Source of the DNA: Pseudo-nitzschia pungens
Lineage: Eukaryota; Bacillariophyta; Bacillariophyceae; Bacillariales; Bacillariaceae
DNA: 64,000 nucleotides
Assembly: GCA_037355855.1 (NCBI GenBank)
Contig: CM074759.1
Coordinates: 3,410,001-3,474,000, forward strand
Direction of reading: 5' to 3'
Shown here in pieces: positions 44,098 through 54,007 of this stretch (its first letter is position 1; every line of letters starts with the position of its first letter). A model generated the notes under the pieces. The model worked only from the letters and a program-made list of their open reading frames with translations, was not told the origin of the DNA and ran no database searches. The position numbers and the translations under genes are program-made.

Positions 44098-45640
44098 ACA
44101 ATTTTGCGACGCGCGATTTTGTCCGACGTTCCGATGTTCCAGTACTTAAAACACGTAGATTTCTACACAACTTTCCCCTTTGATATCTCACTCACTTCTA
44201 AAGCTCCTACAACAACACCAAGCACTACACCTATTAACAGATACCTCCTCTATCTGATTCTGCTATTTGTTTGGCTGCTCCCTGCTTCCTTTGGTTGCTT
44301 TGGTTGCTTGCTTCCCTGCCGGTTGGCCGATCGATTCGGCAACAACAGCAACAAGCAGCACAAAAACACGACACATAATTTTCTACAGAGCTTCCAGTAC
44401 TAATCTCTACAGCTGATTCTGTTTCGCTTCCGAGCTCGGTTTGTTTTTCGATCTGTTTTCAAGCTACCTTATTATTTAACACTATACAGTCTTTCAAGCC
44501 CCTTAAGTGATATCCACTTAATGTTCTACATTCTTCAAGGTCGAACCCACTTAACGTTCTACATTCTTCAAGATCGAACACATATACACCCCCCTTCTAG
44601 AAGGTTCCTACTTGCTGATCCCTAAGTATTTGCAAGTTCGCGCGAGCATATCTTCCAGTTCCCCCTTTATTTTCAAGCCAATTGCCCACTACTCCTTAAG
44701 TGTTTATCACTTAAGAGTACCCCTGTTTCCTAGCCAAGCCCCCCAGTCTTTAAGTGTTTTCGCTTAAGACTCCCCCTACTACACCTGTTTTCAAGCCAAG
44801 ACCAACCGATCCCTAAGTACCTCCTACTTATTGCATTCTTGTTTCCAAGACTACAGCTACTATCGCCCCTTGTTTTCAAGACTACAATTTCCCTGGTCCC
44901 TAAGTGTTCACGAGTTCCCTGATCCCTAAGTGTTTTCGCTATTAAGGAACCTCAACTTGAACTTCAAGTTTGACACTGTTTTCAAGACACAAGCCTCCCC
45001 CTGGTCCCTAGGTGTTTCTAATAAAGCCCCTGTTTTCAAGCAAGCAGCTTCCTTGGTCCCTAAGTGTCTCGCTCAAGGTCCTTGTTTTCAAGCCAATTGC
45101 CCCCGGATACTGTTTCCACTGCAACCCTGGTCCCTAAGTGTCTCGCTCAAGGTCCCTGTTTTCAAGACAATTGCCCCTGGATACTGTTTCCACTTATAAG
45201 TACTTGCGAGTTTGAACTTCAAGTTCCCTCCTGAGCCTTTTAAGTGTGCCCTGCCATTGATATCCCCCGGTCCCTAAGTGTTCCTACTAAAGCCCCGGTT
45301 TTCAAGCAAGCAGCGTCCCTAATACCATGCCTTTGATACAAGCCAGTTGTCGGTTTCTACAGTCTGTTTCTACACGATTTGCAGTGGTCTACTGGAGTTT
45401 CTAAATTCTGTAACTCCAGAGCACCTCTGTGGGTTTCCAACGTGACTCTTCTGGTAGTGCTCCAGTCTTTTCTTTTGGTTCCCCTGGAATTTTTCCTTGT
45501 CCAGACCAACGTTGGACCTGTTGTTGCTGCTGTACCCTGTTTCCCAGCATACAACCTATACCCTGGCATTTCTGCACCCAAGCGGCGTTTCTATTGTGGC
45601 CTCTGCACTACACTGGTGTTTATACTGCCCCTGCTTTTGT
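44098..45640 (+). promoter_or_regulatory. LINE C 5' UTR
   Basis: Sense-strand counterpart of 6851-8338: terminal hairpin, CCGACGTTCC/CCGATGTTCC pair, then irregular repeats with TGTTTTCAAG and TCCCTAAGTG. Small hairpins such as CTTAAGTG...CACTTAAG occur near 44697-44715. Confidence 0.7.
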
Positions 45641-46058
45641 CTCCCAACAGGTGCTTTTCAGTTTGTTGATTTGCCCTCAACCGGTGCTTCTCCTGCCCCG
45701 GCCTTTGTCATCACCTGGCCCTTTTACATCCCAGTGCAGTGTCTGCTGTTGCTTCAGCACCCAACAGGTTGCTATTCAGCTGTTGATCTGCCCTCCATTG
45801 GTGCTTCTCCTGCCCCGGCCTTTGCCCTCAACCGGTGCTTCTCCTGCCCCGGCCTTTTCATCACCTGGCACTTGCACATCCAAGAGGCGTGTCTGCTGTT
45901 GGTCCAACACCCAACTGCTTGCTTTTCAGTTGTTGCTTTGCTCTCAACTGGTGCTTCTCCTGTCCCGGCCTTTGCCCTCACCCGGTGCTTCTCCTGCCCC
46001 GGCCTTTGTCTTCAACCGGTGCTTCTCCTGCCCCGGCCTTTGTCATCAACCGGTGCTT
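45640..46058 (+). repeat. LINE C copy of the about 116-bp array
   Basis: GCTTCTCCTGCCCCGGCC cores recur at about 45686, 45801, 45836, 45954, 45986 and 46020, and once more after N-A near 47746. There are fewer units than in LINE A, including some 34-bp spacings. N-A is inserted within the array. Confidence 0.8.
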
Positions 46059-47733
46059 ACAATTTGCGCGACGCGCATTTTGTCCGACGTTCCGATGTTC
46101 CAGTACTAAAAATACGTAGATTTCTACACAACTTTACCATGCGATATCTCGCTCCCTTTTACACCCCCAATCACAAACCCAGGACCTACATGTATTAACC
46201 AAGACCTGCGCTCTTCGTTTCTGCTATTGGTTCAGTTGCTGGCTGCTTTGTTTGGTTGCTTTGGTTGCCAATTCACCACTCGGCCAAGGATCAAGCAGCA
46301 GCAGCACACCAAACCAAAAACGACACATAATTTTTTACAGCAATTCCAGTACAGATTCTACCGTACAGCAACAGCAACACCCACAACGTACATGCCTATT
46401 GCTTCGATCTGTTTCCCAGCTCCATTCCAAGGCACCTAAGTATATCTTATACTTACTGTTCTACACTGTTTCCAAGCTGCTTAAGTGATACTCACTTAAA
46501 GTTCTTCCACTGTAGGAATATTTCTACAAGAAATTCCAGATGTCATCTGTTTCCAAGTCTACTGCCCTGCTGGACCATAAGTGTTTTCGCTTCTGGTCCT
46601 ACTGTTTTCTGACCCAAGCCCCAAAGCCGCTAAGTACAGTTCGCTTAAGGCCCTACCATCTACATATACCTCTCAGGTGTACAGTATAAATGTCATCTGT
46701 TTCCAAGTCTACTGCCCTGCTGGACGATAAGTGTTTTCGCTTATGGTCCTACTGTTTTCTGACCCAAGCCCCAAAGCCGCTAAGTACAGTTCGTTTAAGG
46801 CTCCACCACCTACATATACCTCTCAGATGCATTCTTCAACTGTCATCTGTTTTCAAGTCTACTGCCCTGCTGGACCATAAGTGTTTTCGCTTAAAGTCCT
46901 ACTGTTTTCTGACCCAAGCCCCAAAGTCGCTAAGTACCCTTTACTTAACGCTCTACCACCTACTTATACCCCTTCAGTTCACAGTACAGCTGTCACCTGT
47001 TTCCAAGACTACAGGCCTGCTGGTATTAAGTGTTCTCACTTAGAGCCCTTGTTTCCAAGCTACTACGACGTTCTAACAGGAGGACAGCAGCTGTTTTGAA
47101 TTTCGTAGTAGGCTCCACCGCCTCTATGTGTTATACCTAGGTACCAGCAGGTACCACTACGATGGCAGGTACTGAATGTACGAGCATTACCTGGGAAATT
47201 TTGCTCGTGTTCTTTTGATGTATGGATGTACCATACGGTCGGGAATGTGTTTGGGGATGACTACTCGCATTACTGGTGATGCTGCACTCCAGCATTCAGA
47301 GAGGAGTTTTGCTTTTGTACGCTGACCACTAGCATTACAGATACCATGTATCTAGTCAGGGTTTTGCTTGTGTCAGCTGACCACTAGCATTACGGATGCT
47401 GCACACCAGCATTGGAGGGACAGTTTTGCTTGTGTCTTTCCCTTTCACGTTCTTGTTACCCCGTTTCCTGTACGCTTTGCAACAGCAGTGTCTGTTGTGC
47501 TCTGGACTGGTTCGTTTTTTTTCTGTTTCTTACCAAGGTTCGTTTGCAAAATAGTCGTCTTTACAACCTGGGGACCAAATCCCCCATGGCTGAGGCGACG
47601 CATCGTTCTACAACTTGGGGCCTAAACTCTCTTCGATTGAGGCGACGATAAAGTCTGGTTACAGACTGAGTAGCTTTTAACCACCTTCGGTGGATTTTCC
47701 TACTTAAATAAGTATATTATTATTATTATTATT
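46059..47733 (+). mobile_element. N-A: complete non-autonomous N element (1,675 bp)
   Basis: Starts ACAATTTGCGCGACGCGCAT and ends in an (ATT)n tail. The 17-bp TSD GTCATCAACCGGTGCTT lies at 46042-46058 and 47734-47750. The hairpins are 46065-46069/46073-46077 (5'), and 47652-47657/47662-47667 and 47681-47685/47689-47693 (3'). It has about two to three 150-bp units, fewer than N-B and N-C, which accounts for its shorter length. No enzyme is encoded. Confidence 0.92.
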
Positions 47734-47850
47734 GTCATCAACCGGTGCTTCTCCTGCCCCAGCCTTTGTCAACACCGGGTACTTCCCCATTCAAGCGCGG
47801 CGTTTCAGTTGGTGATCCTGTACTGCACTGGAGGATTTCTGCTGTTGATT

Positions 47851-48080
47851 GTTATCAGGAAGAATATCAGCCTTGACAACTCCAGAACTCCTGATCCCAA
47901 TCCTGTTCTGGCTGCTCATGTTTTATGTGATGCTACAAAGCGCGCCCAAACTGTTAAGCTCCTCAAAGCCCAGTTCAACCGTTGCAAACCTTCAGACATT
48001 GCCTCTTTACCTGATGGTAAATTCTACAAGTTTATTGAGACAGCTACCAATCCTTCTGACAGACCTCTTCCCCCCTCCAA
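47851..48080 (+). pseudogene. LINE C ORF1 fragment, left of Copia
   Basis: VIRKNISLDNSRTPDPNPVL through NPSDRPLPPS matches the middle of LINE A ORF1. The preceding sequence back to the array is unrelated to ORF1 at this point, so the start codon and about 600 residues are missing. It ends at the Copia LTR. Confidence 0.8.
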
Positions 48081-48975
48081 TGTGTTGATATTCGCTCGTC
48101 AGCGATCTTCGGGGACGACTCGTAGATATAAACTGTTTCATACTGGCCTAAAAATAAGGGAAAGCCTTAACAATAACAATACATAAAGTCCTGGCAAATC
48201 GTGAGTCTACAGTGGACCATTCAAGGTCTATTGCATACACTTAGGCAATACAAGGCACTTCCCTAGAGGTACATCGGAATCGATCGAAAGGGAGGGCATG
48301 ATAGGTTTCTATTTTAGAGTATAAAAGAAAGAGTGAATAAAAGGGAGCTGAGCCAAAGCGCTCAGCTCTGTATCGTGACAGCGCTCCGATAACTCGTATA
48401 ATAACAGAGCTCTGTAGCTCTGGTACTGTATTCTACGGGTAGCGAATCGGAGTATCGCTTAATTAGATCGAATCGTGCGCTAGCGCTAGCTCGCTTATGC
48501 TAGCGCGTTGGGTAACTGTTTGGGCCGGGTATGCGGTCATGGTACATATTATACACCAATGACCCGACCCCGGCGGTAGCATCGTATCTTAGCATGGTAT
48601 CATGGTAGGCTAGCATCTTTCAGTATCTCGCAGCCTTAGCAACCCTAACCCTGTAGCATTTAGCTACACCATAAAAGGTGCTTTACTCGGGGTACGTACG
48701 ATTGGTACAAATCGTACGCGGCGACCCTAGTAATTCTGCTAGCATCCATACTAAACAGGATATAGGTCTGCTGCTAAGCCTGCTGCTAAGCCTGTTGCTA
48801 AGCCTGTTGCTAAGCCTGTTGCTAAGCCTGTTGCTAACCATTTAGCACACAGCTCTAGCACTCAGCTCAGCACCTGTTAGTCAGTTACTGGATGTTGCTG
48901 TCTGTAGACCCAGTAGCCCTTCTACACAGGAGCCTTGCTAGCACAGATCATAGCACCACCATGAATATCTTCATA
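48081..48975 (-). repeat. Copia 3' LTR (895 bp)
   Basis: On the element strand it starts TATGAAGATATTC and ends GAATATCAACACA; the inner parts (GATATTC/GAATATC) form the inverted repeat. Contains six copies of a 12-bp unit (GTTGCTAAGCCT type) near 48765-48838 and a TATAAAAG box on the plus strand at 48320-48327, opposite to the element's sense. Adjacent to the element interior lies GAATCACGGGGAC (sense), a weak candidate polypurine tract. Confidence 0.92.
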
Positions 48976-49607
48976 GTCCCCGTGATTCATGCCAGTGGCC
49001 CTGTACTGAGCAACTATACTGGTCCCCGGAAACAGATACTCCCAGGGGAACACCAATACTCCTGCTTGTTGTACCAGGACACTTGGATGGATCATAACAG
49101 AATTCAGGGATGCTTCCATATAACTTGTCAGAGATCAAACTGCACCAAATATTGCAGTTCTTCTATCAGAGGCCCGGCTGATTCGTAGTACAAAAAAAAG
49201 GGGGGTGGACCATAGGACGTTTTGCCCTTGGTTCCATTCCTCGACACGTACGAGGAGATCAATCAATCAGCCTATTGTCTTTCAAGTTTATAGTCCCCGG
49301 AACCGGTGTACCGGAGACTCCCAATATAACATATAACATAAGATCAGGTCGGGTCGAAATCTGTTGCGTTCCGAAAATAAGATTGCGTCCGAAACACTTC
49401 GCAACCTAAATCGTAATGATCGAAGAACTCGTAACCGAAATCCGGAATCGTAACGATCGAAGAACTTCGTAATCGAAATCCGTAATTCGCTGTCAGCTGC
49501 GTTCGAAGTCGAAATCGATTGCTTTCGAAAATCGAAATCAAAATCTTCTGCGTCCGAGCTGCCTGTCAGGGGGTCGAAGTGCCTCAAATAATGCAGCTGG
49601 AGCATTT
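48976..49607 (-). other. Copia 3' untranslated region
   Basis: About 630 bp between the pol stop and the 3' LTR. No reading frame with recognisable content. It holds repeated CGAAATC/GATTTCG-like motifs (about 49340-49550) and a plus-strand A8G6 run near 49189-49203. Confidence 0.6.
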
Positions 49608-51904
49608 TTACCACATGCATCGAGCACAGTGTTCTTTCAGAGCTGGACCATTCAGTAGCTTGGTGAATAAGTCAGCAATGTTGGTTTCACCAGGCTCCTT
49701 TGCGATTCGGATTGTTCCAGCAGCAATAGACTCGCGCGCCTTGTGGTAGGCAACACTGTTGTGCTTTTTGTTGCATGGACTCTCCGGCCTGGTGGTATTT
49801 TTAACAACAGATTCATTGTCACAGTACACATTCGTAGGACCTTCAATAGGAACGCCCATCATCCGGAGCTTGTATCTGAGCCCTTCGATTAGTTCAATGG
49901 CAATTCGAAGCGCAACAATCTCAGATCCGAAGGTTGAGGTCTCCACAGTGGTCTGGCGTTTGCTGAACCACAGGATAGGGGCCCTGTTTACAAAGATAAT
50001 AATTCCGGTATGGGATCTTCTTGTTGCTTTGCAACCAGCATGATCGGCGTCAACAAAACAACTCATGATAACTGCTTTTCCAAGGGCTTCAGGGGCATCT
50101 GGCGGCAACACCTTCTTGGCGTCAGGATAGAATTCACTCCAGTCGCAGTCAGGGAATCTGGACTCATCCACTTCAGGCCGAGTCTCGTCGAACACCAACT
50201 TGGATCGTGCATGCGCCTTGAGATAGGCAAACATGTGCAATACTTGGTTCAAATGCCCTGTCCTTGCTTGCGCTAGATACCTAGACATAAGGGATACGGG
50301 CATGACCAAATCCAGTCGACCGAGTTCACATAACCATCTCAAGACGCCAATCAGACCCTGGTAGTAGTTCTGCTTGCTTGGATCCAGTTCGGTGGTGACA
50401 TCAACTTCAGGTCGATAATCGGATGTCAACGGGGTCGACACCTTGTTCGGAAGGTACTTGTAACCGTACTGCTCGGTGCCAAGCTCCTTTTCCACTGCGT
50501 CGATTGCCTTCTTAGCATACTTCTCGGAGGACATTGCCCACTTGGGAATTGGGTCGTCTTTGACCACATGCGAATGGACATCAGCGCCCAGATACAAGGT
50601 TGGAACTTCTATAGTCCCGTCCTTCAGCGTGAAGCGCTGCTCGATACTTTCCAACTGTCGTCGAGGGTCCTCACTGCAACAGATGATATCGTCGACGTAT
50701 GCAATCAGGTAGGCCCAGTACCTAGAGCCGTCTTTTCGTGTCTCCACTCGCATATGAACGTCAGGATCAGCTTTACAGGGTTGATATCCTAGCGTTCGTA
50801 GGTGCTTGGTCAAATAGGATCGGAACGACGCGCCTGCAACAGGGAGTCCATACAGTGCTCGAACGATCTTACATACCTGACCTACCAAGTGCGGGGGGAA
50901 ACCATCTTCAGCTCGTGCAACCAAATAATACTTCTTCTTGATCGGCGCTGTAAGATAGGCATTCTGGATGTCCGCAGACAGTACGTCCAAATTGTTCAGC
51001 GCTGCCAACAGGAAGAAAATACGGACTGAATCCCTGCTTGGTACACTGCTGAAGGTATGTTCCTTAGCTGTTGCTTGTACCTTATGACCATCGGCGACGA
51101 GCCGTGCTTTCCGCGTCAGGGACCCCAACTTCACGTCAAAGATCATGTGCGTCGTGATTTTGCTGAATCCTTCGGCCTTGAGACCTTCGACGGTGTAGCT
51201 GGGGTCAAACTCGAACGCCATCTCGTTGTTTCTCATCTCCTTCGCAATCGCCTTCTCCCAATAGTCGGTTCCCGTCTTTCGGTCGATGGCGAGGGCTTCA
51301 GGGATAGAATGTGGTAGCTCCACTCCGAACTTGTGGGTCCGATCCCAGTACTTGTTTCGCTTGGTAGCCTTGAGGATTTGCTTCTTCCTTCGTAGTACAT
51401 GGTGAATCCACCATCGGAATGCTGGCTGATCCGAGATCTTGGCAGATATGGTGTATTCTGCGGTCTGCACAGGAAAGGACTCTTTCAGATCGCTCAACTT
51501 ACACCAGGATTCGGTCCCGTCTTTCCAACTGACAAGCAGTCGCCATCCCTTCGTTGTAGGCTTGGGGACTTTGCGACCATGCTTGTTGGTGATCGTCGCA
51601 TCTTGCTTCCTAACGGCGGATCCGTCCTTCTCGTGATCGATAATCTCGTCCAGTAGAGAAAACATGCGTCCGTCGTCGTCGATTTCGCTGTACATGCTCT
51701 CAGCAACGATGTTGGCGGTGTACTGCTCGACGGAACCATCTGGAAACTGCAGATCATACATTCTGGTATCAAGGATAGGGTTATCATTCCTCTTATCAAT
51801 CGGATTGCCATTAAGGTCAGCAGAACGGTTCTTCACAACACACCGTAGTCGTTCATCGCCCTTCTGGATCATGACATTATTACCAATATACTCATCATAG
51901 TCAT
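49608..51904 (-). CDS. Copia pol, part 2: RT and RNase H
   Basis: Begins at the N-C junction (DYDEYIGNNVMIQKG; the internal ATG at 51872 is not the true start). Then NDNPILDTRMYDLQF, a conserved CoDi-type block. RT: FDVKLGSLTRKARLVADGHK, LSADIQNAYLTAP, and YVDDIICC at about 50690-50710. RNase H: CFVDADHAGCKATRRSHTG near 50040, SEIVALRIAIE and YCDNESVV, ending CARCMW and stop at 49608. All Copia RT and RNase H motifs are present and the frame is open. It is in phase with part 1 if N-C and one TSD copy are left out. Confidence 0.93.
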
Positions 51905-54007
51905 AATAATATACTTATTTAAGTAGGAAAATCCACCGAAGGTGGTTAAAAGCTACTCAGTCTGTAACCAGACTTTATCGTCGCCTCAATCGAAGAGAGG
52001 TTAGGCCCCAAGTTGTAGAACGACGCGCCGCCTCAACCATGGGGAATAGGCCCCAGGTTGTAAGGACGACTATTTTGCAAACAAACCTTGGTAAGAAACA
52101 GAAAAAAAACGAACCAGTCCAGAGCACAACAGACACTGCTGTTGCAAAGCGTACAGGAAACGGGGTAACAAGAACGTGAAAGGGAAAGACACAAGCAAAA
52201 CTGTCCCTCCAATGCTGGTGTGCAGCATCCATAATGCTAGTGGTCAGCTGACACAAGCAAAACCCTGACTAGATACATGGTATCTGTAATGCTAGTGGTC
52301 AGCGTACAAAAGCAAAACTCCTCTCTGAATGCTGGATTGCAGCATCACCAGTAATGCGAGTAGTCATCCCCAAACACATTCCCGTAACCACTGTATGGTA
52401 CATATAGTACGGAGCCTACTACCAAATTCGTAACAGCTGTCCTTCTGTTCGAACTTCGTAGTAGGAGACACGTAGAGGCGGTGGAGCCTACTACCAAATT
52501 CAAATTCGTAACAGCTGGCCTTCTGTTCGAACTTGAACTTGCTCTCCTGTAGTAGCTTGGAAACAGGGCCTTTAAGTGAAAACACTTATGGACCATCAGG
52601 GCTGTAGGCTTGAAAACAGGTCTCTGCTGTACTGTGAACTGGAGGGGTATATGTAGGTGGTGGTGCGTTAAGTAACATGTACTTAGCAGCTTTGGGGCTT
52701 GGGTCATAAAAACAGTAGGTCCATAATCAAAAACAATTATGGACTATCAGGGCAGTAGACTTGAAAACAGATGACAGTTGAAGTGTGCATCTGAGAGGGT
52801 TATGTAGGTAGGAGAGCCTTAAGCAAGCTGTACTTAGCGGCTTTGGGGCTTGGGTCAGGAAATAGTAGGACCTTAAGTGAGAACACTTATGGTCCAGCAG
52901 GGCAGTAGACTTGAAAACAGATGACAGTTGAAGTGTGCATCTGAGAGGTATATGTAGGTAGGAGAGCCTTAAGCAAGCTGTACTTAGCGGCTTTGGGGCT
53001 TGGGTAAGGAAACAGTAGGACCATAAGCGAAAACACTTATGGTCCATCAGGGCAGTAGACTTGAAAACAGATGACAGTTGAAGAATGCATCTGAGAGGTA
53101 TATGTAGGTAGGGGAGCCTTAAGCAAACTGTACTTAGTGGCTTTAGGGCTTGGGTCAGGAAACAGTAGGACCATAAGCGAAAACACTTATGGTCCATCAG
53201 GGCAGTAGACTTGGAAACAGATGACATTTATACAGTACACCTGAGAGGGTTATGTAGGTGGTGGAGCCTTAAGCAAACTGTACTTAGCGGCTTTGGGGCT
53301 TGGGTCAAGAAACAGTAGGACCATAAGTGAAAACACTTAGGGTCCAGCAGGGCAGTAGACTTGGAAACAGATGACATTTATGCTGTACACCTGAGAGATA
53401 TATGTAGATGGTAGAGCCTTAAGTGAACTGTACTTAGCGGCTTTTGGGCTTGGGTCAGAAAACATTAGGACCATAAGCGAAAACACTTATGTACCAGCAG
53501 GGCATTAGACTTGGAAACAGATGACATCTGGAATTTCGTGTAGAAATATTCCTACAGTGGAAGAACTTTAAGTGAGAATCACTTAAGCAGCTTGGAAACA
53601 GTGTAGAACATTAAGTATAGCAAGATATACGTAAGGGCCTTGGTTGGAGCTTGGGAACAGAGCGAAGCAGTACCGTACATCGAAAAAGAGTGGTGAATTG
53701 CTGTAGAATCTGTACTGGAAGTGCTGTAGAAAATTATGTGTCGATCTTGGTTTTGGTGCTGCTGCTGTTGCTGATCCCTCGGTCGAGCAGTGAATTGGCA
53801 ACAAACTCAACGAAAGGAAGCATCCAGCAACTGAACCGATAGCAGAAACGAAGAGCTCAGGTCTTGGTTAATACATGTAGGTCCTGGGGTTGTGATTGGG
53901 GGTGTATAAGGGAGCGAGATATCGCATGGTAAAGTTGTGTAGAAATCTACGTATTTTTAGTACTGGAACATCGGAACGTCGGACAAAATGCGCGTCGCGC
54001 AAATTGT
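51905..54007 (-). mobile_element. N-C: complete non-autonomous N element (2,103 bp) in Copia pol
   Basis: Minus orientation: 5' terminus at 54007, tail at 51905. The 20-bp TSD AATATACTCATCATAGTCAT occupies 51885-51904 and 54008-54027. Seven 150-bp units are marked by (G)GC-GTAG-CT at 52601, 52751, 52901, 53051, 53201, 53351 and 53501, an exact 150-bp period. Both terminal hairpins are present. It has to be the youngest layer of the nest because it sits inside the recent Copia. Confidence 0.95.
52560..53540 (-). repeat. 150-bp tandem array in N-C, open as 50-residue repeats
   Basis: On the sense strand 52727-53227 is a continuous frame with repeats starting (M)SSVFKSTALLDHKCF and containing LTQAPKPLSTACLRL and YLHIPLRC. 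The period is exactly 50 codons. Each unit also has a CCATAAG...CTTATGG type stem, and the array ends with TTTAAGTGA-GAA-TCACTTAAG (about 53567-53587). Confidence 0.75.

Noticed and set aside
48641..48660. CCCTAACCCT in the Copia LTR as a telomeric repeat
   Set aside because: Only about two units, inside both LTR copies; no telomere context.
52560..53540. Regular array resembling a CRISPR or satellite
   Set aside because: Units are about 150 bp with no short repeat/unique spacer structure; the array lies inside a retroelement with TSDs.
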